Shown here: in pieces, positions 1 to 10,192 of the stretch | Position numbering within the stretch: the stretch's first letter is position 1 | Layout of the letters: every line of letters begins with the position of its first letter | NCBI GenBank assembly: GCA_015501585.1 | Contig: JADNRY010000165.1 | Span: 62,001-126,000 of the forward strand | Source of the DNA: Rhodocollybia butyracea | Taxonomy: Eukaryota; Basidiomycota; Agaricomycetes; Agaricales; Omphalotaceae | Reading direction: 5' to 3' | Length of the DNA stretch: 64,000 nucleotides | Notes under the pieces: model-generated | Databases searched by the model: none | Told to the model about the DNA's origin: nothing | Seen by the model: only the letters and a program-made list of their open reading frames with translations | Position numbers and translations under genes: made by a program

Positions 1-213
1 TGAATCCTATGTCATCCTAGGATTTGGCACTTGTCTTAAGGGACTCACAGCTTCCCAGGATATCCCAGGATTTCCTAGGATTTCCTAGGATACCCCAGGA
101 CAATTCCAGGACAACTTGGGGAAAACCAGGGAAAACTAAGGAAAACACAGTTTTGCCCTGGTCTTCATAGGATGTTAGAATAAGTGCACTATACAGCTCT
201 GCCATGTAACCGG

Positions 214-388
214 TGTTAAACCTGTAAAGGTTTAGAGTCCTGTGGACTGGTATAATAGCTCGTAGATACTGTGTATTGCAGTATCGAGTGATAGAAGATA
301 GCGGGATAAGGTTAAGATACGCCGTTATCTAATAATAACCGGCCCAGATATCTCGGGCTCAACTAGGTCACTTCCTCTAGGTTTAACA
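214..388 (+). repeat. LTR-like direct repeat, left copy
   Basis: A 175-bp unit begins TGTTAAACC and ends GGTTTAACA, giving TG...CA ends and a 9-bp terminal inverted repeat. It is repeated at 2857-3031 with one difference that I can see (cccagata against cccggata). The near identity suggests a recent insertion or gene conversion. I found no matching target-site duplication: the flanks are accgg on the left and tagga on the right. Confidence 0.7.
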
Positions 389-2856
389 CCCCCCTTGACC
401 GCCGTCGAGTACGAGTCAATTATAAGTAAGAAATATAATGGAATGTGCTGAACTTGCGCCAAGGAAAGACATTAGGGAAAACCCAAGTTTTCATTACAGG
501 CGTAACCGCACTGTGGCCCTCAGGCTCTTGCAAAGCTTGGGACAGTGAAAGAGGCACTCCTCAGTACCCAAATCACCAAAAAAACCCACGCTACTGAGTG
601 TGACCTCAGCGCACCAATGTCCCAGAGTTATTACATCCTTTGCATAACCAAGTTGGATACCCCAAAGTGAAAAAAAACGGAGGGATACATTTGCTTAGTG
701 TTAAGTCAGTGATGCAAGTGTAAAGATAGATTATGATCACTTAGCAGTTGTTCAATTCCAGCTAAAATGCAGGGATAGGTGATGCTCAATGGCAGGTTAT
801 AGTTATCGCTCAGTGGCGGATTATGCTCAATGGCAAATTATGTTCCAAGGTGGGTTACACTCAACTCTTCAATGTACACTCAAAGGTGGGTTACGCTTGA
901 CTCTTTGATTGTGCACTTGAAGGCGGATTATGCCCAATGGAAGGTTATGCTTGAAGGTGGGTTACACTCGATCCTTTGATTGTACACTCAAAGGCGGATT
1001 ATGCCCAACTCTTCAACTCCAGTATGGAGAATATAATGTTTAGAAGGAATGGGACAGTGTCATAGCGTGCGACCTTCAGTAGTTAGGTTGGAGTCATCCG
1101 AAGACAATGTTCATGAAGGAATGAGATGTCATAGCATGCAACCTTCAGTGTTTGACTTCGGTTAGGTTGTTTAGAAGGAGTGAGACATTGTAACATGCGA
1201 CTGTCAGTTGTGCGACTTCAGCTAGGTTGGACATTTGTCACTGTGCAGGTGTAAGGATTTGGTCAAATCCTTATAGCTGGGGTAGCTTCAATAGAACCGG
1301 CACAAACTCGAACTGGGATGCCCAGAATAGTCCTTGAGAGAGATAGAATTGCAGAAAGGTGGAAGACCGAATGTTTGGAAGGTTCCCTAGTGCTCGTAGG
1401 CCAGAAGCTGAGGGTGTAAGATGTTACAGAGTTTGTACTATAACATCCAAGGGACCCATGATCCAAGAATAGGACAAGGGTTTAAGATGATAGAACCATC
1501 CCAGGGACCCAGTGGAGATAAAGAAACAGATAGAACCAGAAATAGAACCAGAACCAGGAAACACAGTAGTCTGTCAATATAATCAGCCTAAGAGGTACAA
1601 CTTGTATCGACTGATCTAATATACGTGTTATGTAAGACATGTCAAGGTCAATGACACACAAGTAAGACTGAGACCATATGAACTAGTAACAACTACTGAG
1701 ATAGGAAAAGGGGTGAATAGAGGCTAAATGGGCTAGGGCATGACAGCAGGTCTCCCCCCCTTGACCAATGTCTAGTATGCATGGAAGATATGGAGATATG
1801 GCCTTGGCCAGGAAGTTCAATGAGAGAACCTTCAAGGAATTGGCAGGAACAAGAGAAAGAGGTTCCTTAATTATGAAGAAGCAATGATGAAGAGAGGTGG
1901 TGTTTTTTTGGGGGAGAAAGGTGATATTTTGAGACCTGATGGATGCCAGAGGAGGAGAAGGACATCCAAGAGGGGCAGAAGTCAGGTTTGATTGAGTCGT
2001 CCCATGTGTAGTTAGGTTTAGTTGAGTCACATGTGTGCTCTTTGGATGCTGGAGTGCACGTTAGACATCGCACACTCAGTGGACCAAATAGGGTTTGCAA
2101 AGTTAGGGTTTTGGGTGGAGTAGTGTTAGTACTCGGTAGTCAGAGTCTCCACCAATTAGGGTTTGTTAAGTTAGGGTTTGGATGGAGTGTGGAGAGGAAG
2201 AAGTCTGGGATAGAGACTTCTGGTACTGATGCCTAGTAGATGTGATTATAAAGAGCTGTTCTGGCAAATATTTAGGCTAGAGACCATCAGGAGAATTGAG
2301 TATGAATCAAGTTCCCCCTTTCTCTGGATGGTCAGTGATCATTTTAAGTGATCATTTTAAGTGATCATTTTAGCGTGATAACAAGTAAGTGGTTGCTCCA
2401 GACATTGTCAGCATCTGAGGGAGCGATACTGTCTGTGTTAGATGTAGGAGTGTCTCCATCAGAGCTGTAAGGTTATAGTTAGGGTTTTGAATAGGGTGTT
2501 CGAGACCAGGTGATATTTCGGATATTTCTGGACTGATTGGAGCGAGACTGGAGCATTAGAGAGCGAGAATGAATCGCTTCTGCATAAGATAGCAATATTC
2601 CAGAATCTGAGATAAGTTGGACAAATTTGGATAAGGCTTTCTCCAAGTGAGGAGGAAAGATTGTGGAAAGATGATATCCATGCATCCAATAGATGTATTG
2701 GTGTGGTCATAGGAGCGTTAGAAAGCGAAGATAAATTACTTTTGAACAGTGCAGCGATATCCTAAGATTCAAAGAAGTCGGAGATAGGGGTTCCCTGGGT
2801 TTTCCCTGGGTGTATAGCAAAGCAGTGGATAACTAAGGCTCCCGGGGCCCATAACC
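389..2856. mobile_element. non-coding interior between the two LTRs
   Basis: This stretch of about 2.5 kb between two near-identical LTRs has no gag, protease, integrase or reverse transcriptase reading frame that I recognise. It starts with a C-rich run (ccccccttgaccgcc). Degenerate tandem repeats occur at about 760-1020 (variants of aaggtgggttacactcaac) and 1040-1240 (variants of gacattcatagcatgcgacc). It could be a large non-autonomous LTR element, or unrelated DNA trapped between two LTR insertions. Short open frames here look random. Confidence 0.45.
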
Positions 2857-3031
2857 TGTTAAACCTGTAAAGGTTTAGAGTCCTGTGGACTGGTATAATA
2901 GCTCGTAGATACTGTGTATTGCAGTATCGAGTGATAGAAGATAGCGGGATAAGGTTAAGATACGCCGTTATCTAATAATAACCGGCCCGGATATCTCGGG
3001 CTCAACTAGGTCACTTCCTCTAGGTTTAACA
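2857..3031 (+). repeat. LTR-like direct repeat, right copy
   Basis: Partner of the repeat at 214-388 in the same orientation and length. It is preceded by cataacc and followed by taggacttcc. The preceding bases do not form a clear polypurine tract, which is unusual for a 3' LTR. Confidence 0.7.
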
Positions 3032-3174
3032 TAGGACTTCCTAGGGAATCCTGGGAAACTGTGAGTTCCTTAAGACAAGTACCAAATCCTAGGATGCAAT
3101 GGGGTTCATAGGTCACCTAGAAGTTTTCCTTAGGCCACCCTTGGTCCCTAGGAAAAAAAACACTTTTCCTGATG

Positions 3175-3657
3175 TGAATGCCATTGCTTGCTTACATTCT
3201 TTTGCTTGAATGCTATTCTTGAGCTAAGTTTTTTCTTTTTTGCAGGTCGCTGGAGTTGGATGTTCATGGGATGTTGTTAGATGGCTTGTTATTAGAATCC
3301 AGTTTTTTGTAGCTAGTAGTTGCATGTATTTTGTAGCAATAACTATCATTCTTCGCTTTCCTGTTGTTTCTTTGAAGCTTCTTTGAGTCTTCTAAGTCCT
3401 GTCCCAATAGCATTGAATAATTGCTATGTAATGGTCTGCTATTTAAGTCTAACTTACTGTTAATTTCTCTTAATTTTGAATAATATGCTGAAGGGGCTGC
3501 GCAATTCCTTGTAATACCTCGTAAGTTTATGACTTGGGTAATTTCTGATAATTTCCAATAATTTCCAATAATTTCTGATAATTTCTGATAATTTCTGATA
3601 ACTTAAGCTAAGTTGGAGTAATATTCAATACATTACTCTAGGACTGTTTTCCTGATG
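3175..3657. mobile_element. fragment of a second CATCAGGAAAA-terminus element
   Basis: The right terminus CCTGATG lies at 3651-3657. Its interior carries runs of taatttctgataatttcc (3538-3605), resembling the AT-rich ends of the element at 54883-56879. No left terminus was found at 3175, so it is truncated or joined to the preceding element. It lies inside what would be the fourth intron of gene S1 and separates S1 from any last exon. Confidence 0.45.
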
Positions 3658-3706
3658 ATAACATATGTGAGGAACAGCAAGAACCAGGGATCCATCTGCA
3701 ACTCAC

Positions 3707-4503
3707 AGGTACGGCCTCTTGCTATGAACCCACTACAGAATCCACGAGCGGTACAACGGTTGGGATTGATGAGCATGAAGTAAAACCATTTCCTGAGATC
3801 CGAATTTATGACCTGGAATGTGCCGTTTGTGTCTGGCCCATATCCGCCATTCCAGATTACCTTCTGCCCGCGATGTCCGTGTTGAACCCTAGACCGTAGA
3901 TCATTTTGGCGATGTTGGTTTTGTTTGTCGGGGGGACCTTGCCTGGTATAGGATGACACATTCTGTCAAAGAGGGACAATGTGATCTGGAAATATGGATA
4001 AGGTTAAAGGTATGGTAGGATGGATGTAATGCAGTAAGGCATTTACTGGTGCTTTGTTGCTGTTGCGATTGCGGTCTATTGGTAGCGAGGTTGTCTTTTG
4101 TGATGTCTTATGCAGCTCGACTGACTGATGTGGATTCCAGCCTGATACCTGTGTTAGTTGAGTTAGCCTGATAATATATGGGTACAATGATGGAACGCCA
4201 GTGAAGTCATTCTTCTTCTTACCGGTGGTTTCTTGGTGTTCTCATAGCGCGGTGGAGGCGTTTTTCGATTTCCTGGTGGCGGGGTTGTGTTTCCTGATAT
4301 CATATGCAGCTTGATTCCTGGCTGATATGGATGCGAGCCTGATACCTGTATAAGCTGAGTTTGCCTGATAAGATCAAACAGAATATAAATTTTACCTTTA
4401 GCTTGGAGCGTCCTTTCGCTGCTTTCACTGGGATAGGATAGACAGCAAGTATGGAGCTTGCCAGGAGCACAATCAGAAGAAAAATAATGGTGGAGGAATG
4501 CAT
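3707..4503 (-). pseudogene. secreted-family member S1, 3' end lost
   Basis: I do not recognise the family, but paralogues S2 and S3 define its structure. Exon 1 (4503-4396) encodes a signal peptide (MHSSTIIFLLIVLLASSILA) then VYPIPVKAAKGRS. Exon 2 (4345-4223) and exon 3 (4148-4047) both start VSG, are Pro/Lys/Asn-rich and end just before a GTAAG/GTAAA donor. Exon 4 (3985-3707) starts the conserved domain and has the C-x5-C pair (RCTARGFC). Phases agree through exon 3. Exon 4 has one frame change near 3860, explained by one missing G in a short run. The last exon, seen in S2 and S3, is absent because a transposable element ends at 3657 inside intron 4. Whether this is a true pseudogene is uncertain; the missing last exon makes it likely. 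Confidence 0.65.
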
Positions 4504-5190
4504 GTGTTCGAGAGATATAAGTTACAAAAGAATACAGATTGGCTGGCAAGCTGTACTTATTCAAGACGGGGGCCTGAACAACTGGAACAATTTCCATACG
4601 CTTTTTTATAAGGAAGGTACTGTAGCAACAGGGTAGAGAAGATTGCAAATTGGGGACGCGTGTTGAAAATTAAAAACTGCCTCAGAGTCATTATTTGTCA
4701 TTGTATGTATGCACCGTAAGTTGATGTCAATGATGAATGATTAATGATCTCCTAGGAGGACACTGCTCCAGAACAGTCCAGAACCCACTCCGAATTAGCG
4801 TATTGAAACTGAGCGCAATTTTGGAGGATTTCCTGTTAATTCCTGGGCCAGGTCTCGGTGACAGCTATCTCAGCGGAGTTATGAAATCCGATTTGTTTCT
4901 AAGCAACTGGTGGATTGTTAGAAAAACTTGTCAAACTTAAAGCGCGGCGTTTGATTTGTACAAAGATGGTTTTTCTCTGACTCCTTTCGTTTCATGCCAA
5001 TGAGCCCAAGTGCTAGTATGGGACAATGTTGGAAATATAGACCAAGAAGGATGGAATTGCGACCATGGATGGGTGCTGAAACCACCACCAACCCAAGTGA
5101 AATTCTAGTGATCCATAGTCAAAAGTGGCACATATTTCTGAGAGGCGTTGAATATTAATATTTGAATCTCTACTTGTATACTTCAAGTTT
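4504..5190. other. intergenic, upstream of S1
   Basis: No gene seen. The part at 5030-5160 (ggatggaattgcgaccatgg ... gagaggcgttgaatatt) is repeated at 6830-6955 upstream of S2, so each unit of the tandem array carries its upstream region as well as the gene. The stretch ends at the stop codon of S2. Confidence 0.6.
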
Positions 5191-5910
5191 TCATCTACAT
5201 AGTCCAGAGATTCCTAAGGATCTAGTGACATCATATTTCCAATGAGGTGCAGTCCTCTCGGTACTGCCATCCAGCACCACGAAGTCTTCGTTTAAGTATT
5301 GCGCACTATACTCATCCCAAATCCCATCGCTGCCTCGCTTGCGCCAAGACTTGCCTCTTCTCAGAAGAGGCAGGGTCTACAACGGGCCTGCCAAAGGGTT
5401 TATCGGTGTCGGAGCCTGGCACAATTTCAATGCCAATGTATGGCGTACCAGTGAAATTTTGGGTCAGATCTGTCCATTTGGCCTGGATCGCACCCTCTGG
5501 AGTGGTTATACTCCAGACTGGTATTGGAATATATGAGTATGAGAGGAACGCGGGAACCAGGGATGCAGAAGCGAACTCACAGGTGCGACCTCGTGCTATG
5601 AACCCCCTGCAGAATCCGGTGGCAGTGCAACGCTCGGGATCGTCGAGCGTGAAGTAGATCCATTTCCTTAGATTGGACCTGGCGACGTTGTGTGTGCCGG
5701 TTGTGTCTGAGTGATATCCACCGGCCCATTGGATCGATTGCCCATGGAGACTCACGTTGAACCCGTGATAAAAGATGTACCTGCCGGTCTGGGTTTTGAG
5801 CGCAGTGCCGATGTCGTCGCCGGGCATGGGATAGCCCATTCTGGTGACGAGGGTCACGGAAACCTGGAAAATATGGATAAGGATAGGGTACGGTTTGTGA
5901 TGAGGTAACG

Positions 5911-5937
5911 CAGGGTTAGGGTTAGGGTTAGGGGTTA
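5911..5937 (-). repeat. telomere-like TTAGGG tract in S2 intron 2
   Basis: The plus strand reads three to four consecutive GGGTTA units. On the coding strand of S2 this is a CCCTAA run early in intron 2. TTAGGG is the usual fungal telomere repeat. Short interstitial tracts can arise through telomerase-mediated break repair; that is inference here. Confidence 0.7.
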
Positions 5938-6203
5938 TGAGGTAACGCAGTGAAGTCATTCTTCTTACAGGTGGTTTCAACTTTTTGTTGTGACTTTTTG
6001 GTGGCGGGTTTGTGTTTTCTGAACTTACTGGTGGTTTGTTGGTGTTCTTATGGCGCGGTGGACGTGTCTTTGGATTTTTTGGTGTCGGGTTTGGGTCCAT
6101 ATTTGGCTGATATGGATGGTAGCCTGATACCTGTATTAGCCCAACTTAGCCTAATAACAATGAACAGAATATGAAACCTATCTACCTCCTTTGGCTTGGA
6201 GCG

Positions 6204-6416
6204 TGTTGTGGATTAAGTGATCTGGTACACTTGTGCACTCGGTTGTTAGACCTTTAGTACAATTGTCTGGGTCTCCCCCAGGACCTCTACAGTATTTATA
6301 CTACTTACAATACCTTCTAGAATATTCTACATAGTACTGGTAAGTAGGCTGAGTAAGGACTGAGTAATACTAAAGAAAGTACTAGAATGTTCCAGTACAG
6401 ACTCAAATCTACAACA
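6204..6416. mobile_element. solo LTR in the signal-peptide exon of S2
   Basis: A 213-bp insertion starts TGTTGTGGATTAAG and ends CTCAAATCTACAACA, with TG...CA ends and a TGTTGT/ACAACA inverted terminus. It is flanked by perfect 5-bp direct repeats GAGCG (6199-6203 and 6417-6421). Removing it with one GAGCG copy leaves exon 1 continuous in the same frame as S1 (GRSKxK before the donor). It contains a TATA-like stretch (cagtatttatactac), as expected of an LTR. No internal region is present, so it arose by LTR-LTR recombination. Confidence 0.9.
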
Positions 6417-6508
6417 GAGCGTCCTTTCGCTTTTACTGGGATAGGATACACAGCGAGTATGGAGCTCGCTAGGAGCGTCAGAAGAAGAAGAATGCTGGTA
6501 GAACGCAT

Positions 6509-7039
6509 GTGTTTGAGAGAGATAAGTAATAGAAAGAATAATACAGATTGGCCGGCAAGCTGTATTTGAGTGGGGGAGTGAATCGAAGAACGACGCGTTC
6601 ACAGGTCGTAAAAGGAAAGGAAATCAGCCAGGTGGTCCCTATAATGAAGGTAGATAAGATTTGAAATTTAATCTTGAAACTGCCTCATTATGCATGTACT
6701 CCCAATGATGAATCGAAGCCGCCGCGTTTTTCGTGTGTACGAGATGTTTTTTTTCTCTGGCTCCTTTTTGTTTTTCACGCCAATGAGCCCACTTTGTCGG
6801 TATAGAGGGGTATAGATGTGTTACAAGGAGGATGGAATTGCGACCATGGATAGGTGCTGAACCAACCAACCAGCAACCACCAGTGAAATTCTAGTGATCC
6901 ATAGAAGCAAGTCCGTCAAAAGTGGCACACATTTCCGAGAGGCGTTGAATATTTTTGAAATGTTCTTCTACTTGTTATAATTTATATAATTTATATATTT
7001 TGTCTCATCTAACTCATCTAACATAACATAAACCACAGA
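6509..7039. other. intergenic, upstream of S2
   Basis: No gene seen. It contains the duplicated upstream block (6830-6955) and an AT-rich stretch (6975-7030). Confidence 0.5.
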
Positions 7040-7213
7040 TTCCTGCAACATTCCTACGAGATTCCTACGAGATTCCTACGAGATTCCTAACACATTCCTC
7101 CAACATTCCAACATTCCTCCAACATTCCTACAACATTCCTACGACATTCCTACGACATTCCTACGACATTCCTACGACATTCCTACGACATTCCTACGAC
7201 ATTCCTCCAACAT
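7040..7213. repeat. 12-bp minisatellite, unit near cattcctacgac
   Basis: About 14 tandem units, mostly CATTCCTACGAC with variants CATTCCTCCAA and GATTCCTACGA, running into the 3' end of S3. The last S3 codons and its TAG stop (7194-7196) fall inside the array, so array length can change the end of the protein or its 3' UTR. Confidence 0.85.
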
Positions 7214-8818
7214 TCTCAGACTCTAGTAACCGGGTGAGAATCATATTCCCCTGATATTCCCAACGAGGTGCGGTCCTTTCCGTACTCCCATCCAGCACCA
7301 CGAAGTCCTCCTTTACGAACCGCGCATTGTACTCGTCCCAGATCTTATCCCATTCTCGCTGCTTCGCGCGGGCCAATGTCTGGGCCTTTGCGGAAGAGGC
7401 GGGGTCTACGATGGGCCTGCCGATGGGTTTATCGAGGGGTTTATCGAGGGGTTTAGAGGAGGGTTCATCAGCGTTTGTATCGGAGTTTGTATCGGAGTTT
7501 GTATCGGAGTTTTTATCGGAGGAGGAGCCTGGCACGGCTTCGGCGGAGGCTTCATCGGTGGAGGTGGTGGAGGTGGAGGTGGTGGTGGTGGTAGTGGGGA
7601 GAAGCGCACGATTTTGATGCCGAGGTAGGGGGAGCCACGGTCACTTGCACTGAGCTCCGCCCATATGACCTGGATTTCCCCCTGTGTAGTGATTCGGGCC
7701 GTAACTGGTGTAGATGATAGTAGATGATAGTAAGTAATTAGTGATTAGTAATTAGTATACGTGAGGAATGGAGTGGGCGCAAGGGACTGCCAAGGACCGG
7801 GAATTCAGGAGCGACTTACAGGAACGCCCGCGTGCGATGAACCCACTGCAGAAGCCATTCTCCGTACACCGCTCGGGATCGACGATCGTGAAGTAGATCC
7901 ATTCCCGCAGATCTGAGTTTGGAGCGCCGAATGCGCCGGTCGTGTCGGGGTGGTATCCGCCGTCCCAGTCGATGGGTTGCCCGTTGAGCCCCCTGGGGGG
8001 AACGCGGTGCCGAAGATGGTTTTGCCGAGGGAGGTTTTGAGGGTGGTGAGGGGGGTGATGGTGCCGGGCATGGGGAAGCCCATTCTGGTGACGAGGGTCA
8101 CGGCGACCTGGGGAGAAGGATAGGGTAGGATAGGGTAGGATAGGAATGTGGATAGAAATGTGGATAGTGAGGATGAGGGAGGATGAGGGAGGATGAGGGA
8201 GGATGAGGGAGGATGAGGGAGGATGAGGGACGGTACGGTGACGGAAGGCGGTGAAGGCATTTTACTTACTGGTGGTTTCTTGCTGTTCTTAAAGCGCCCT
8301 GCACGGATGGGGTACTTCGTTTTTGTTGAAGAGTTTGTGTTTTTTTTTGGTGTCCTGGGCTGATAATGATAGAATGGTATGAGTGCAAGCCGAATAGCGT
8401 GGAACGAAATTATGAAACGTATTTTTTTACCTTCTTTGACCTGGGGCGTCCTTTGACTGCTTTGACTGGCTTGGGATACGTTTCTTCTGGTGGCGGGTTT
8501 GTGTTTTCTGATAGTCCTGATATCGTGTGTAGCTCGACTCCTGGCTGGTATGGATGCAGGCCTGGCTGATAAGCCTGATATGGATGCAGGCCTGGCTGAT
8601 AAGCCTGATATGGATGCGGGCCTGATACCTGTATAAGACGTTGATAAGCCGAGTTGACTCTGATGAAAGCCTTGTAGATTTTTTTATTTATTTTTTACCT
8701 TCTTTGACTTGAAGCCTGCTTTTCCTTTCGGTGCTTTCGCTGGGATGGGATAGACAGCGGGTATGGAGCTCGCTAGGAGCGTCAGAAGAAGAAGAAGAGC
8801 GGTGGTGGAAGAACGCAT
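7194..8818 (-). CDS. secreted-family member S3, two apparent homopolymer frameshifts
   Basis: The most complete minus-strand member. Exon 1 (8818-8699) has a signal peptide (MRSSTTALLLLLTLLASSIP) and VYPIPAKAPKGK. Exon 2 (8628-8431) has repeated HPYQAYQPGL units. Exon 3 (8359-8270) is Lys/Asn/Pro-rich. Exon 4 (8107-7820) begins VAVTLVTRMGFPMPG and carries the C-x5-C pair RCTENGFC. Exon 5 (7704-7194) begins with an ITTQGEIQVIWAEL motif, continues through a Thr/Ser-rich and SDTN-repeat linker, then has GRPIVDPASS and EDFVVLDGSTER. Intron phases all agree. Two frame changes are needed: at the G run 7995-8000 and at 7596-7599, each explained by one missing base. The protein may therefore be intact in the organism. 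Start chosen because the signal peptide aligns with its paralogues. Function unknown; secretion is predicted. Confidence 0.7.
7425..7518 (-). repeat. in-frame coding VNTRs in S3 last exon
   Basis: Two adjacent short arrays: a unit of about 12 bases giving K-P-L-D repeats (7425-7460) and a 12-base tttgtatcggag unit giving S-D-T-N repeats (7475-7518). S2 has a much shorter linker here, so length varies between paralogues. Confidence 0.85.
8171..8230. repeat. 10-bp tandem repeat in S3 intron
   Basis: Six exact copies of ggatgaggga, inside the intron between exons 3 and 4 of S3. Confidence 0.95.
8551..8623 (-). repeat. 30-bp coding repeat in S3 exon 2
   Basis: Two full units and a partial unit of tggatgcaggcctggctgat plus 10 bases, encoding HPYQAYQPGL. 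S1 and S2 have a single HPYQP unit at the same place, so the array expanded after duplication. Confidence 0.9.
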
Positions 8819-9344
8819 GTTGTTTGCGAGCAATTTGAGAGATATAGGCAGGATCTGAGTTGTAAAAAAGAAGAATACAGAATTGGCCGGCAAAGCTGTT
8901 ACTTATTTCGAGACGGGGGGAGGGGGCCTGAAACGACTGGAACTAAATTATTCCATTCGTCAATCGCTCTTTTTATGAAGGAAACGTAATGGAGAGAATT
9001 GCAAATTTGCAAATATTTGCGCGATGTTGAAAAATGCCTCGTTTGAAATCAACGGTACTTGTAGCGAGAAGTATGTGGCACGTTGGTGCCAATACGAGAA
9101 CTTTTGAATGGGGAGGGGGAGGGGCTGGGAGGGGTTGAACGTTTTGAACGTTTGAACCGGCAGAACAATGCATAAGAGTGCAGGACATCGTAGCACATCT
9201 GATTGAAGTTACCCTGGATTGAAGTTAACCCTCGAATTTACTTGAACACAGCTTGAACACCGTGCGATGTGGGTGCCGTATGGCAAGTGTTTTCGTCGTT
9301 GTACAAGTACGCAACGTTTCGGAAAGAGGTGTGGTGTCCATCTA
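8819..9344. other. intergenic, upstream of S3
   Basis: No gene seen. A GC-rich ggggagggggaggggc stretch occurs near 9110-9130. Some of the sequence resembles the regions upstream of S1 and S2. Confidence 0.4.
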
Positions 9345-9745
9345 CATAGACGAGATTCCTAAGGATCTAGATATCTAATTCCCAATAAGGCGCAGTCCTC
9401 TCGGTACTGCCATGAAGTCTTTGTTTTATGAGGATGAGGTACGATACAATGGTGAAGGCATTTACTGGTTCTGATAGTGCAGTGCATGGGTTCGGAAGCC
9501 GGAATTTGTGTTCGTATGATGACCGTCGTTTCCTGCGAGGTAGAGAGGTACGCAGAAAACCCTGTCCAGTGTGAATCTCAGCGGATTTTTCAATCCCGAG
9601 TTGGTTTTTGAGTAACCGTTGTACTTGGAGAGCAAATAATGCGGATGCTGCATTTGTCTTTCACGCGCTTGAACGATAGTACAGATCCCATGGACTTGTG
9701 TGGTCTTGGATGTCTGGAAATATGGGAAATATAGACAAGGGAGAA
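9345..9745 (-). pseudogene. secreted-family remnant S4
   Basis: The stretch gagattcctaaggatctag ... gcagtcctctcggtactgcc (9350-9412) matches the 3' end of S2 (5209-5270), covering the last exon around the DGSTERTA motif. The match then breaks off. A piece near 9715-9740 resembles the start of an intron/exon junction seen at 3975-3990. No reading frame survives. This is a fourth, strongly deleted unit of the array. Confidence 0.5.
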
Positions 9746-10192
9746 TGGACTCGTTGCGAACAGGTGCTGGGGCTGAATATTGAATATTGAATGTTGGATA
9801 TTTGGATATTTGAATGATATATGGCCTTGGAAGCCTTGGAAGCGTTGTATAGCTTGCGGTCGCTTCTAGGGGTTTGGAAGCGCGAGTGTTGCTACGTCTA
9901 GACCAGTTAGACCAGTTACTCAGAACGAGTACGAATTGAAGAAACAAAACGCGGTTTGATTTGTAAGAAGTGTTTTTTCACGGCAATGAGAGTCGTGTGG
10001 GCAGATGGAATTGCGAAGGAGCAGGTACAAAAGTAGTTAACGCCGGCAGATCTGATGCCGTTGATGGACTTGGCGGGTGTTTGATTTGTCATAGTTTCTT
10101 GTCTTTGCCCTCGACGACGTCCAAAAGGCGTTTGAGCCTAAAAAAAACTAACCACATTCCTTTTCAAAAACCTACCATTCTTTTCTAAACAA

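Larger units (their letters stand above)
1..3174. mobile_element. TIR-type element, right part, left end outside window
   Basis: The first 60 bases (TGAATCCTATGTCATCCTAG onward) match the reverse complement of about 3040-3115, so the stretch is bracketed by inverted repeats. The right terminus reads ...CTTTTCCTGATG, ending near 3174. The same terminus closes the elements at 3657, 54883-56879 and 56278-56625. The equivalent left terminus would lie about 70 bases before the window. The sub-terminal part is rich in CCTAGG and CCAGG motifs. No transposase is visible inside, so this is a non-autonomous element or a nest of elements. Confidence 0.6.
5191..6508 (-). pseudogene. secreted-family member S2, interrupted by a solo LTR
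   Basis: Same architecture as S1 with the last exon present. Exon 1 (6508-6186) has signal peptide MRSTSILLLLTLLASSILAV followed by YPIPVKAKGRS, where a 213-bp solo LTR is inserted. Exon 2 (6130-5969) is a 54-residue Pro/Lys/Asn-rich segment starting VSG. Exon 3 (5863-5581) carries the conserved domain, starting VSVTLVTRMGYPMPG and containing the C-x5-C pair RCTATGFC. Exon 4 (5517-5191) reads FWSITTPEGAIQAKW onward, then a GRPVVDPASS motif and an EDFVVLDGSTER tail. Intron 3 has a clean GTGAGT donor at 5580. Relative to S3, a 5-base deletion at the W-D-K-I-W-D-E-Y position (about 5326) shifts the frame and gives an early stop. Two independent lesions make this a probable pseudogene. Confidence 0.75.

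Noticed and set aside
1263..1466. gag-like frame between the LTRs
   Set aside because: Too short, with stops close by on each side and no recognisable motif.
5247..5657. 136-residue plus-strand ORF
   Set aside because: It is the antisense of S2 exons 3 and 4, whose frame is supported by paralogues and splice sites.
5911..5937. true chromosome end
   Set aside because: Only a few units, with related gene sequence on both sides.
7406..7609. poly-proline minus-strand ORF
   Set aside because: Wrong frame of the S3 last exon; the frame with SDTN and GRPIVDPASS is conserved in S2.
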